From assembly GCA_964236735.1 (NCBI GenBank), contig CAXSFM010000001.1, forward strand, positions 1 to 64,000: 64,000 nt of DNA. The letters run 5' to 3'. Shown piece by piece: positions 40,438-49,399 of the stretch. The notes beneath the pieces were generated by a model, which did not search any database, was not told where the DNA came from, and saw only the letters and a program-made list of their open reading frames with translations. How positions within the stretch are numbered: the stretch's first letter is position 1; each line of letters opens with the position of its first letter. A program made the position numbers and the translations under genes. Origin of the DNA: JAIVJG01 sp964236735. GTDB lineage: Bacteria > Acidobacteriota > Blastocatellia > Pyrinomonadales > Pyrinomonadaceae.

Positions 40438-41319
40438 TTATTTGACCGGCGCGAAAATTGACGGCGTATCGTATGTGACGCCGAAGGTGACGCCGGAGCG
40501 CGGGCTGTTGCGCGTCAGGCCGGCGATGCCCGCAATGTCGAAGCGCAAGCCGGTGGCCTTGATTTGGAGTCCGAGACGCGCCTCTGATTGCGACTCTGTG
40601 CCGAGCGGCCCGCTGCCCGGTCGCGTGTTCGCGCGGCCATTGACCTCACCCGCCAGATTGATCTGACGGTTGAGCCGCAGGATGCCGCCGAGACCGTAGA
40701 GCAGCACATCGTTCTGCGTGAAGAGGCGCGTCGGCGCGGTCAAGATGCCGATGCCGACGTTCCCGAAGGTGTTGAGCTTGCCGTCCGTCCCGAACTTTTT
40801 GCCGACGAGAATCGTGCCGAAGGCGTTCGTCTGATTGAGGCCGATGCCGCGCGACTGGTTCGAGTTCGGCAACTCGACGCCGAAGCGAAAGCCGAGACTT
40901 GGGCTGCGCTTTGTCTCGTTGCGAAGTTTGATTTTCGTGGCGAGCGAAAAATCGCCGACATCGCTCGTCGAATTGCTGCCGGGCGCGAAGCCGAGTTGGA
41001 TGGCGGGATTGACGGTCGCCGTGTTGATGCTCAGGAAATTTTGCAGGACGCCGCGAATTTGAAATTCCACGTTGGGCGAGAGGCCGATGTTGATGCCGAT
41101 GACGCCGACGCGCGTCAGGTCGCCGGTCAAACCTGACGCGGGAAACTTCGCGTCCTGCACAAAGTCCACGCCTGCCTGCACGCGCAGAGTGCCCGGCGGC
41201 AACACGTCCACATCTTCGGTCAGCAGAGGTCGTTGCTGCGCCGGCATGTTGATGACGGAGGCGAGCGTCAGCGCGATGATGAAGACGAGGCGTGCAAAGA
41301 TGTGACGTGCGTGCGGCAT
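40438..41319 (-). CDS. Outer-membrane beta-barrel-like protein
   Basis: This is 293 residues with a signal peptide (residues 1-28, cut after MPAQ). The rest has alternating hydrophobic/polar strands with many Gly, Asn and Thr residues (GVIGINIGLSPNVEFQIRGV, FSLATKIKLRNET, LGFRFGVELPN) and ends in a barrel-like strand TFGVTYDTPS. It resembles the transporter-like barrel proteins (phenol MetA-pathway type) seen in acidobacteria. Function unknown; a small outer-membrane porin is likely. Confidence 0.75.
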   Translation of the reverse strand: MPHARHIFARLVFIIALTLASVINMPAQQRPLLTEDVDVLPPGTLRVQAGVDFVQDAKFPASGLTGDLTRVGVIGINIGLSPNVEFQIRGVLQNFLSINTATVNPAIQLGFAPGSNSTSDVGDFSLATKIKLRNETKRSPSLGFRFGVELPNSNQSRGIGLNQTNAFGTILVGKKFGTDGKLNTFGNVGIGILTAPTRLFTQNDVLLYGLGGILRLNRQINLAGEVNGRANTRPGSGPLGTESQSEARLGLQIKATGLRFDIAGIAGLTRNSPRSGVTFGVTYDTPSIFAPVK

Positions 41320-41523
41320 GATAATTTTAACTTTTATCTCTGGCGAAATTGTCGAACGTTGCGCGGCGTGCGCTTGAATTTCAACGTCGCACGACCGCGC
41401 GAATTGTAGTCGTCAAATGATCAGAGCGTCAACAAACGGCAAAGTTTCGTTCATAAAAAAAGCTGTAAGTTGATGAACGTATCTTGCGCCTGTGTCTCTC
41501 ACGTTCAGAACATCGTCTGTTTC
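41320..41523. other. Intergenic gap, nothing recognised
   Basis: About 200 bp between the barrel-like gene and the SPFH gene, both on the minus strand. No repeat, RNA gene or clear terminator is seen beyond a run of seven As at 41455. Confidence 0.4.
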
Positions 41524-42540
41524 TTAACTGTTCGGAAGCTGGCGCGGGCGCGGCGCGGGTTGCTGATTGCTGCCGGCATTGTCTTTAAGATTCTCGCCCG
41601 TCGCGGCGAAGATTTCCTTAATCGCGCCGACACTCGACAGCAGCGAAGACGTTTCCATCGGCATGAAAATGACTTTCGAGTTGTTGCCGCGCGTCATCTC
41701 TTTCAGGCTTTCGATGTAGCGCGCCGTGATTAAATATTGCGCCGGATTGCCATGGCCGGAAATCGCGTTCGAGACTTGCGCGATGGCTTCGGCCTCCGCT
41801 TCCGCGTTGCGGAGACGTGCCTGCGCCGCGCCCTCTGCGGAGAGAATGGCGGACTGTTTTTCGCCTTCGGCGCGCGTGACAGCCGCCTGCTTCTCACCCT
41901 CTGCGCGTGTGATGGCGGCCTGCCGGTCGCCCTCTGCTTGAAGCACGAGCGCGCGGCGGTTGCGCTCTGCCGTCATCTGTTTTTCCATCGTGATGCGAAC
42001 GTCTTCCGGCGGGTTGATGTTCTTCACATCAACGCGCGTCACCTTGACGCCCCACTTGTCGGTCGCTTCGTCAAGGATGATGCGGAGCTTCGCGTTAATC
42101 TGGTCGCGTTGCGAAAGCGTGTGATCCAAATCCATATCGCCCATCACGGCGCGCATTCCCGTGATCGTTAACTGCACGATGCCGCCCACGAGGTCGTTCA
42201 TTTCATAGACGGCCTTGACCGGGTCTGTGATTTGCCAATAGACGACGGAGTCAACGTGGATCGTCACGTTGTCGCGCGTGATGACGGGCTGTGGCGGAAG
42301 GTCTATGTACTGCTCGCGCAAATCAATCGAGACGATGCCGGGGCGCGTGTTCGTCCAGAAGACGGCGCGCGGTTTGTCTATGAAGGGCACGATGATGTTC
42401 AGGCCGCTCGCAGCGAGACGGTTGAAACGTCCGAGACGCTCGATGAGCAAGGCGGTTGACTGCGGCACGATCTTAATCGTCTTCGCCGCGATAATCAGCG
42501 CAGCCAGACTGATGAACATTAGGAAGACTAAAAAAAACAT
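41524..42540 (-). CDS. SPFH/stomatin-like membrane protein (paraslipin)
   Basis: This is 338 residues from ATG 42540 with GGAGG directly upstream. One N-terminal membrane helix is followed by the SPFH domain (TALLIERLGRFNRLAASGLN, DVKNINPPEDVRITMEKQMTAERNRRA), then a coiled-coil with three AEGEKQA-type repeats (AITRAEGEKQAAVTRAEGEK). It forms oligomeric membrane scaffolds, often with NfeD proteases; no nfeD gene is adjacent. The C-terminus (IFMPMETSSLLSSVGAI) matches the slipin subgroup. Confidence 0.9.
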   Translation of the reverse strand: MFFLVFLMFISLAALIIAAKTIKIVPQSTALLIERLGRFNRLAASGLNIIVPFIDKPRAVFWTNTRPGIVSIDLREQYIDLPPQPVITRDNVTIHVDSVVYWQITDPVKAVYEMNDLVGGIVQLTITGMRAVMGDMDLDHTLSQRDQINAKLRIILDEATDKWGVKVTRVDVKNINPPEDVRITMEKQMTAERNRRALVLQAEGDRQAAITRAEGEKQAAVTRAEGEKQSAILSAEGAAQARLRNAEAEAEAIAQVSNAISGHGNPAQYLITARYIESLKEMTRGNNSKVIFMPMETSSLLSSVGAIKEIFAATGENLKDNAGSNQQPAPRPRQLPNS

Positions 42541-42690
42541 GGAGACCTCCACGGATTTGTGCGCGCCGCTCTCGTCACTGTCATGTAGCTGAATGCGGCG
42601 GAAGTGAATTTGCCGTTTGAATCTTTTTCGTAAACTGAAAAGAGGCGCGTTTAATGTTGCGCGTCAGTGACAACTGAATTTCGTCGCTAA

Positions 42691-44136
42691 CTATAACGGA
42701 AAATCATTCCCTGTTGAAAGAGTTTCCGTCGGCTGTCGCCAACCGCCGAGCGTTTTCTCGACGATGCGCGCCGCCGCCAGCACAGACTTTTCCGCGTCTG
42801 GCCGCCCGATGATTTGCACTCCGACGGGCAGATTCTCGCGCGTGCGTCCGGCGGGAACGGTCACGACGGGAAGGTCAAAGACGTTGTAAGCTTGCGCGTA
42901 ACCGAACGCGCGGAAGATGCCGACGGCTTGTCCGTCTATCTCAACTTTGCGATTCGTGTCGTGCCTGTAAGCCGCCACTGCTCCGACCGGCGCGACGATG
43001 AGCGGCGTCGTTTCCATCCAGCGCAGCAACTTCGCGCGCAGTTCATCGCGCGCCGACCATGCCGCCTTCTCATCTTCATCATCTGAAAGATTTTCTGTGT
43101 TGGCGCGCTCAAGAATCGCACGCGCCGCGCTTCCCGCTTCTCCTTCTCGTCCGTCGTAAACTGAATGCACGAATCGCCCCGTCGCACGCGAAAACATCGA
43201 GAGCCACAATTCAGTCGCTCGCTCGACGCCGGGCGGGCGTTCTTCTGAAGCCAGTAACCCTGCGGACTGTAATGCTTCGGCGGCGCGCTTGACCGCAGCC
43301 CGCGTCTCGCTCGTGACCGGAATCGCGCCATCATCCGCATACCACGCCACACGCACGCCTCGCAGGCTTTCTACATCACGCGCTATCGTTTCTTCGACGC
43401 TTGCGGCCTCAGTTTTCGCCGCATCGCCTTTGAGAACTTGAAACAGCAACGCGAGGTCTTCGACAGTTCGCGCCAGTGGGCCGAGGCTTGCGCCGCGCGC
43501 ATAAACTCCGTCCATCGGCGGGAAATGCCCCGCGCCATTGATGCGCCCCGCCGTCGGCTTCAATCCCGCGACGCCGCAGAAATACGCCGGGATGCGGATC
43601 GAGCCGGCGAGGTCGCTGCCTATGCTCGCGGACGTGAGATACGCGGACACTGCCGCCGCGCAACCGCCGCTCGAACCGCCCGGCGTGCGCGAAACGTCGA
43701 GAGGATTATTGGTGCGTCCGAAGACCGGATTATCCGCAGTGTAATCGAGCGCGAGTTCGGACGTGTTCGTCTTCCCGATAATAATTGCTCCCGCCGCGCG
43801 CAAAAGTGCGACGGATGGAGCGTCGTCGAGCGGTACGAAGTCCGCATGGGCGCGACTGCCGGAAGTCGCTCGCATTCCCCTGACTGCAATCGTATCTTTG
43901 ATGGTCAGCGGGACGCCATGCAAAATTTTACACGGCTCGCCGCGCATCAACGCACGCTCAGCCGCGCGCGCCTGTTCGAGCGCATCCGGCGCAAGCGTGA
44001 CGACGGCGTTCAACTGTGGATTCACACGCTCAATGCGTCGCAGGTGCGCTTCGACAATTTCGACTGGCGAGACTGCGCGCGCGCCGATCATGCGTGCGAG
44101 TTGCGCGGCTGAGAATTTTGTCAGTTCTTCACTCAT
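42691..44136 (-). CDS. Amidase-signature family amidase
   Basis: This is a 481-residue amidase hydrolysing a carboxamide or peptide-type bond. The Ser-cisSer-Lys triad is visible: Lys in PLTIKDTIAVRG (about residue 80), TPGGSSGGCAAAV and GSDLAGSIRIPAYFCG (nucleophile Ser region about 160-185). It resembles GatA but the genome neighbourhood lacks gatB/gatC, so a stand-alone aryl-acylamidase or nitrilase-like use is more likely. A LysR regulator gene lies 36 bp upstream in the same orientation. Confidence 0.9.
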   Translation of the reverse strand: MSEELTKFSAAQLARMIGARAVSPVEIVEAHLRRIERVNPQLNAVVTLAPDALEQARAAERALMRGEPCKILHGVPLTIKDTIAVRGMRATSGSRAHADFVPLDDAPSVALLRAAGAIIIGKTNTSELALDYTADNPVFGRTNNPLDVSRTPGGSSGGCAAAVSAYLTSASIGSDLAGSIRIPAYFCGVAGLKPTAGRINGAGHFPPMDGVYARGASLGPLARTVEDLALLFQVLKGDAAKTEAASVEETIARDVESLRGVRVAWYADDGAIPVTSETRAAVKRAAEALQSAGLLASEERPPGVERATELWLSMFSRATGRFVHSVYDGREGEAGSAARAILERANTENLSDDEDEKAAWSARDELRAKLLRWMETTPLIVAPVGAVAAYRHDTNRKVEIDGQAVGIFRAFGYAQAYNVFDLPVVTVPAGRTRENLPVGVQIIGRPDAEKSVLAAARIVEKTLGGWRQPTETLSTGNDFPL

Positions 44137-44172
44137 CGCTGCGGAACAAGTTTTACCGACACCGCCACTGTT

Positions 44173-45108
44173 TCAAGCTTTAGCGGACGCACTGACGGTT
44201 TTGACCTTCGCGGGCTGTGCCGGTGAATTCTTTATGAGCAAGGCGACGAACTTTCTCGCGGCTGAACCGAGTTTCCGGTCGCTGCGATGGATGACGCCGA
44301 CGGTGCGCGTCCATTCCGGCTCGGCCAGCGGGACGACGGCGAGACGACCGCTTCGCTGCTCGTCAAGCACGCTCGGTCGCGGCACGATGGCGACGCCCAG
44401 ACCCACTTCGACCGCGCGCTTGATCGTCTCGATATTGTCGAACTCGGCGACGCGATTAACCGTCACGCCATGCGCTTTCATAATGCGGTCTGTGGCACGT
44501 CTCGTCGGGATGTCGCGCTCGAAGTGTACGAAGTCGCGTCCCTGCAAATCTGCCGCGCGCAGTTTTTTCTTCTTGGCGAGCGGATGATTTGGCAGGCAGA
44601 TGAGCACGAGACGATCACCGCCGAGCGCGACGACTTCGAGGCCGCGCTTCTTTTCCGGGTAAGCGACGATGCCGAGGTCTATCGCCCCGCTCTGCACGTC
44701 GCGGACGATGCGCGTCGTGCGGCTGTATTCGAGGTCAATCTTGGCCTGCGGGTACAGCGTCATAAATTGACGGACGGCGGGCGGCAACTCGTGCAGGCCG
44801 ACGCTGTAAACCGTCGCCACGCGCACCGTGCCGCTGACCGTGCCGGTCAGCGCGCGCATACTTTCTTCCAGCCCTGTGTAAGCATTCAGCACTTCGCGGC
44901 TCGCATTGAAAAATGCCTCACCCGCTTCCGTCATGTGCAGCTCACGACGCCCGCGCACGCGCTCAAGCAGGCGACGTTTGAACTTTTCCTCCAACCCGCG
45001 CACCTGCTGGCTGACCGCTGACTGCGTGACAAAGTTGCGCTCCGCCGCCTGCGAAAAACTCTGCGTCTCGACGAGGTCGCAAAAGATTTTAAGGGTCTCG
45101 ATTTGCAT
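44173..45108 (-). CDS. LysR-family transcription regulator
   Basis: This 311-residue regulator has an N-terminal winged HTH (ETLKIFCDLVETQSFSQAAE, then NFVTQSAVSQQVRGLE) and a C-terminal substrate-binding domain. The tail is Lys/Ala-rich. It resembles the CysB/CbbR-like branch, but the effector is unknown. It is divergent from the Coq4-like gene and upstream of the amidase on the same strand, both candidate targets. Confidence 0.93.
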   Translation of the reverse strand: MQIETLKIFCDLVETQSFSQAAERNFVTQSAVSQQVRGLEEKFKRRLLERVRGRRELHMTEAGEAFFNASREVLNAYTGLEESMRALTGTVSGTVRVATVYSVGLHELPPAVRQFMTLYPQAKIDLEYSRTTRIVRDVQSGAIDLGIVAYPEKKRGLEVVALGGDRLVLICLPNHPLAKKKKLRAADLQGRDFVHFERDIPTRRATDRIMKAHGVTVNRVAEFDNIETIKRAVEVGLGVAIVPRPSVLDEQRSGRLAVVPLAEPEWTRTVGVIHRSDRKLGSAARKFVALLIKNSPAQPAKVKTVSASAKA

Positions 45109-45230
45109 ATAGATGATTATAAGTTTGTCTCACACAAGCGCGCAAGTTTATTCATTTTACCTTATATTTGTTTGATATTATTATGCCTACAACGTCTCTA
45201 AGAGAAGAGAGACTTAAAGGGGAAGGTGCG

Positions 45231-45824
45231 ATGGCGATATACAGTCCTGAAATGACGCTCCGCGACGCCCGCTCACAATATTTTGCGCTGAACAACTTCG
45301 GCGCGGATGGCGGATACGAAGATCGCTGGATCAAAGTCAAAGTGTGGCGCGTGCCTATTTGGATTCCGAACACAGAGGGGCGGCGCAGGGCTGTTCCGTT
45401 GCACGACATCCACCACATTCTGACTGAGTATCCGACGACGTGGCGAGGCGAGGCTGAAATCTCGACGTGGGAAATCGCCTCGGGCGGGCTACATCAATTC
45501 TACGCGGGATGGCTGCTTGATCTACTCAACGTCGCACAGGGGCTACTCATCAATCCGCGCGGAGTCTATGGCGCGTTCATGCGCGGGCGCAGTAATTCCA
45601 ATCTCTACCTGAGAGAGTTCAGCGAGCATTTATTGAATCAGCGCGTGGGAGAGATGCGCCGGCGGGTCGGACTTGAAAGAGCATGTGCGCGCGTGACATT
45701 GAGAGACTTGACGGCGTTTATCTTCTGGGCCGGCGCGGGCGTCATCACCTATCTGGCGACTGTCTCGGTACTCGTCTCGCCACTCGTTCTGTTTGTGCTG
45801 GCGTCGCTCTGGCTCAGAGCGTGA
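45231..45824 (+). CDS. Coq4-like metal-binding membrane protein
   Basis: This is 197 residues from ATG 45231 (GGGGAAGG five bases upstream; two earlier in-frame starts exist at 45168 and 45183). The centre has HDIHH followed by eleven residues and Glu, the HDxxH-x11-E motif of Coq4, the protein that organises ubiquinone synthesis and removes carbon from its ring. GEAEISTWEIASGG follows as in that family. The C-terminus has one or two hydrophobic helices (about 165-197). The rest is not alike enough for a firm functional call. Confidence 0.7.
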   Translation: MAIYSPEMTLRDARSQYFALNNFGADGGYEDRWIKVKVWRVPIWIPNTEGRRRAVPLHDIHHILTEYPTTWRGEAEISTWEIASGGLHQFYAGWLLDLLNVAQGLLINPRGVYGAFMRGRSNSNLYLREFSEHLLNQRVGEMRRRVGLERACARVTLRDLTAFIFWAGAGVITYLATVSVLVSPLVLFVLASLWLRA

Positions 45825-46088
45825 TGAGTTCGTTGATTGATGAAAAGTCAACTCATACGTGTCGTCTGTGCGAGACGCATGAGCGTCAATTGAAAATTTG
45901 CGAAGCCGGATTCGTGTGCCGGAGCGCGCGCAAGTGTTGAGCGTTGCGTTTCCGTCTGGTCTGGCTATAATCTCCGTTGTTCAACGCACTCTGAATCGTT
46001 TTTGCGCTCGAGCAGGAGCGCGACACCCTCCAGACGGAAGATTTCGCAAGACAGTTGTCTTCCAGGGCAAAGGAGCGTCACATCTAAC
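45825..46088 (+). promoter_or_regulatory. sdh leader region
   Basis: This 264-bp gap before sdhC holds a promoter candidate, TTGCGT (45944-45949) and TATAAT (45966-45971) with a 16-bp spacer. A roughly 110-nt leader follows, with AAAGGAG about 14 bases before the ATG. No riboswitch class is recognised. Confidence 0.55.
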
Positions 46089-46772
46089 ATGGCCGTTCGT
46101 CTGAGCAAAACTTTCGTTTTCCGCAAACTACATCAACTGTCCGGTATCGTCCCGCTCGGAGCTTTTCTGTTGGAGCATTTCTACACCAACTCGAAGGCGC
46201 TCGACGCGCATAACGGCATCGGGAACTTCAATGCGGCGGTCGGCGAGTTGCAGTCAATTCCCTACATCCTGTTCGTCGAGATCGGCACGATTTTCATCCC
46301 GCTGATTTACCACGCCGTCTATGGCATGTTCATCACTTGGGAAGCGCGCCCAAACAATCTCGCCTACCCGTACCCGCGCAACTGGTTCTACACGATTCAA
46401 CGTCTGACGGGCATCATCCTGTTCTTCTTCATCCTGTTTCACGTCCTTAACTTCCGCTTCGGTTTGATTCCCGGACTCAACACGATGTCAGTCGCGACGC
46501 ATCCGACTGAGGCTTACGGCATTGTCAGCCGCGAGTTCAACATTCCGTGGGTGATGGCGGTTTATATCATCGGCATCACGGCGACGATCTGGCACTTCGC
46601 CAACGGCATCTGGCTCTTCACGGTTGATTGGGGCATCGTCATCGGCGAGCGCGCGCAGCGTCTGACCGGATACGCCTGCATCGCCTTCGGGCTGTTTCTG
46701 CTGGCCGTCGGACTCAACGCGATGTTCGCATTCATCCGCCCCGGCGGGTTGTTGGGAGGGATACTTTACTGA
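46089..46772 (+). CDS. sdhC: Succinate dehydrogenase cytochrome b558 subunit
   Basis: This is a 227-residue membrane subunit of complex II, the single-polypeptide diheme type (Bacillus/epsilon style). Five membrane helices and the haem-binding His residues of LHQLSGIVPLGAFLLEHF, IYHAVYGMF, FILFHVLNF and WHFANGIWLF are present. It passes electrons between the sdhB centres and menaquinone. ATG 46089 lies directly at the family start (AVRLSKTFVFRKLHQ). sdhA begins 1 bp after its stop. Confidence 0.93.
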   Translation: MAVRLSKTFVFRKLHQLSGIVPLGAFLLEHFYTNSKALDAHNGIGNFNAAVGELQSIPYILFVEIGTIFIPLIYHAVYGMFITWEARPNNLAYPYPRNWFYTIQRLTGIILFFFILFHVLNFRFGLIPGLNTMSVATHPTEAYGIVSREFNIPWVMAVYIIGITATIWHFANGIWLFTVDWGIVIGERAQRLTGYACIAFGLFLLAVGLNAMFAFIRPGGLLGGILY

Positions 46773-46773
46773 C

Positions 46774-48786
46774 ATGGCTGCACAACAGAACGGCATCAAA
46801 ATCGCGATTGTTGGAGGCGGGCTGGCGGGACTCGCGGCGGCGATGAAAATCGCTGAAGCGGGACACACGGTCGAACTCTTCTCCGTCGTGCCCGTCAAGC
46901 GTTCGCACTCGGTCTGCGCGCAGGGCGGCATCAATGGCGCGGTCAATACCAAAGGCGAAGGCGACTCGACGTGGGAACACTTTGACGACACGGTTTACGG
47001 CGGCGACTTTCTCGCTAACCAGCCGCCCGCCAAAGCCATGTGCGAGATGGCTCCCTCGATTATTTATCTCTTCGACCGCATGGGCGTCCCCTTCTCGCGA
47101 ACGAATGAAGGCTTGCTCGACTTCCGACGCTTCGGCGGCACGAAGCATCACCGCACGGCCTTCGCCGGAGCTTCGACCGGACAGCAACTTCTCTACGCGC
47201 TCGACGAGCAGGTCAGACGTTTTGAAGTTGACGGCAAAGTTAAAAAGTTCGAGCACTGGGAAATGCTCTCGCTCGTGCTTGACGACGCGGGCGCGTGTCG
47301 CGGACTCGTCGCGATGGAGCGGTCTTCGCTCGAATTGAAAGTCTTTCCCGCCGATGCCGTCATCATGGCGACGGGCGGCCCCGGCTTGATTTTTGGCAAG
47401 TCCACGAACTCGATGGTCTGCACCGGAAGCGCGGTCTCGGCCTGTTACCAGCAGGGCGCGTACTACGCCAACGGCGAATTCATACAGGTGCATCCGACTT
47501 CGATTCCCGGCGAGGACAAGTTGCGCCTGATGTCCGAGTCGGCGCGCGGAGAGGGCGGGCGCGTCTGGGTTCCGAAGGCGAAAAACGACACGCGCTCACC
47601 GGCGTCCATCCCTGAAAAGGAACGTCTGTATTTTCTCGAAGAGAAGTACCCGGCCTATGGCAATCTCGTCCCGCGCGACATCGCGACGCGCGAGATTTTT
47701 CAAGTCTGTCTCGACGGCATGGGCATCGGCGGCGACAATCAAGTCTATCTCGATTTGACGCACATCCCAGCCGAGACGCTCGACCGCAAGCTCGGCGCTA
47801 TCTTAGAAATCTACGAGATGTTCGTCGGCGACGACCCACGCCATGTCCCGATGCGAATTTTTCCCGGCGTCCATTATTCGATGGGCGGCCTCTGGGTTGA
47901 CGAACGCCAGCGCACGAACATTCCCGGCCTGCTCGCGGCGGGCGAATGCGACTACTCGATTCACGGCGCGAATCGTCTCGGCGCGAACTCGCTCGTCAGT
48001 TGCGTCTATGGCGGCTTCATCGCCGCGCCCGCCGCCATCGAGCACGCCAAAGGCGTCACGCGCGAAGGCGTGGAAGACTCCGGCATTTATGATGCCGAGT
48101 TGAAGCGGCAACAGGAAATCAACGACCGTCTCATCAAACAGTCGGGCACGGAAAACCAGTACGTGATCCACGACGAGATGGGCAAGTGGATGACGGACAA
48201 CGTGACCGTCGTGCGCTACAACGACCGGCTCAAAGCGACGGACGAGAAACTGCAAGAGTTGCAGGAGCGTTACCGCCGCATCTCGATCAACGACTCGAAC
48301 ATGTGGGCGACGCACGCCATGCCGCACGCGCGCCAGTTGAAGAACATGATTGAACTCGCGCGCGTGATTACGCTCGGCGCGCTCAATCGTGACGAGTCGC
48401 GCGGCGCGCACTACAAGCCGGACTTCCCGAAGCGCGACGACGACAGATTCCTGAAGACGACCATCGCCGAATACACGGGTGAAGGCCCCGTCCTCTCTTA
48501 CATGGACGTTGACGTTTCGCTCATCAAGCCGCGCACGCGCGACTACAGCCACAACAAGCAGGAGACAGCGACGACTGCGGCGAGCGCGAAGGCTTCCGGC
48601 CTGCCGCCTAAAGATGGCGCGCAGCAAGTCCCTTCCGACGGGTCGGAATTGAAGCCGCAGGATTTAAGCGGCGCGACGGTGTGGGGACAAAACAAAGAGC
48701 AGGTCAGGGACGTGAATCACGGTGAAGCACAGACGCGACGTGAGCAGGACAAATCAATTGATGATGCGGGCGGGAAAAAGGTTTAG
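46774..48786 (+). CDS. sdhA: Succinate dehydrogenase/fumarate reductase flavoprotein
   Basis: This is a 670-residue FAD subunit oxidising succinate. Rossmann start IVGGGLAGLAAAMKIAE, the covalent-FAD His region RSHSVCAQGGINGAVN, HPTSIPGEDKLRLMSESARGEGG, and HYSMGGLWVDE...AAGECDYSIHGANRLGANSLVSC are present. The last 70 residues are a Gln/Glu/Lys-rich tail not usual for the family. Unlike most sdh operons, sdhB is separated from it by a Uma2 nuclease gene. Confidence 0.95.
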   Translation: MAAQQNGIKIAIVGGGLAGLAAAMKIAEAGHTVELFSVVPVKRSHSVCAQGGINGAVNTKGEGDSTWEHFDDTVYGGDFLANQPPAKAMCEMAPSIIYLFDRMGVPFSRTNEGLLDFRRFGGTKHHRTAFAGASTGQQLLYALDEQVRRFEVDGKVKKFEHWEMLSLVLDDAGACRGLVAMERSSLELKVFPADAVIMATGGPGLIFGKSTNSMVCTGSAVSACYQQGAYYANGEFIQVHPTSIPGEDKLRLMSESARGEGGRVWVPKAKNDTRSPASIPEKERLYFLEEKYPAYGNLVPRDIATREIFQVCLDGMGIGGDNQVYLDLTHIPAETLDRKLGAILEIYEMFVGDDPRHVPMRIFPGVHYSMGGLWVDERQRTNIPGLLAAGECDYSIHGANRLGANSLVSCVYGGFIAAPAAIEHAKGVTREGVEDSGIYDAELKRQQEINDRLIKQSGTENQYVIHDEMGKWMTDNVTVVRYNDRLKATDEKLQELQERYRRISINDSNMWATHAMPHARQLKNMIELARVITLGALNRDESRGAHYKPDFPKRDDDRFLKTTIAEYTGEGPVLSYMDVDVSLIKPRTRDYSHNKQETATTAASAKASGLPPKDGAQQVPSDGSELKPQDLSGATVWGQNKEQVRDVNHGEAQTRREQDKSIDDAGGKKV

Positions 48787-48816
48787 CGGCAAAGGCTGAG
48801 AGACGAGGTAAGACTC

Positions 48817-49395
48817 ATGTCAACTGCCAATCGGCAAACAACGTTCGTCACGCCAGAAGAGTATATCGCCGCCGAACGCGAGGCCGACACGAAGAGCGAG
48901 TACATGGACGTCGTCGTTTTTGCCAAGACCGGCACGCACATCAATCACATCATGATTGTGTCGAATTTGATAATGGAACTTGTCACTCAATTACGTGGTC
49001 GTCGGTGTGATGTGCTGGCAAACGAAATGAAAGTGCGGCTACAAGAGTCGCGCAAGTTCTTTTATCCTGACATCACAGTTTTGTGCGACGAGCCACAGTT
49101 TCATGACGACCAAAAGGACATCATTGCTAACCCTTTGCTCGTTATCGAAGTCCTCTCCAAAAGCACAGAGGCGTTCGATAGGGGCGCGAAGTTTCAGGCG
49201 TACCAGTCGCTTGACTCCTTGAAGGAATATCTCCTTGTCTCGCAGGACAAGGCCGTCATTGAACAATATGTGAAACAACCTGACGGCAAGTGGCTTTATG
49301 CGGCGACCATCAGCAAAGAAAGCTCGCTCGAATTGCCGTCCATCCAATGCTCTCTCGATTTGAACGCGGTCTATGACAAAGTTGACTGGGAATAA
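48817..49395 (+). CDS. Uma2-family PD-(D/E)XK nuclease
   Basis: This 192-residue protein of the Uma2 family, restriction-endonuclease-like in fold, has TPEEYIAAEREADTKSEYMD, FYPDITVLCDEP and NPLLVIEVLSKST (the PD...ExK core), then SLKEYLLVSQDKAVIEQY. It is inserted between sdhA and sdhB and ends 4 bp before sdhB. Its codons are less GC-rich than the sdh genes, suggesting arrival by transfer. Uma2 proteins are often abundant in cyanobacteria and acidobacteria; the target is unknown. Confidence 0.85.
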   Translation: MSTANRQTTFVTPEEYIAAEREADTKSEYMDVVVFAKTGTHINHIMIVSNLIMELVTQLRGRRCDVLANEMKVRLQESRKFFYPDITVLCDEPQFHDDQKDIIANPLLVIEVLSKSTEAFDRGAKFQAYQSLDSLKEYLLVSQDKAVIEQYVKQPDGKWLYAATISKESSLELPSIQCSLDLNAVYDKVDWE

Positions 49396-49399
49396 TTTT

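Noticed and set aside
47803..48627. Antisense frame of 274 codons inside sdhA
   Set aside because: Complementary-strand shadow of sdhA with unnatural Arg/His/Val content.
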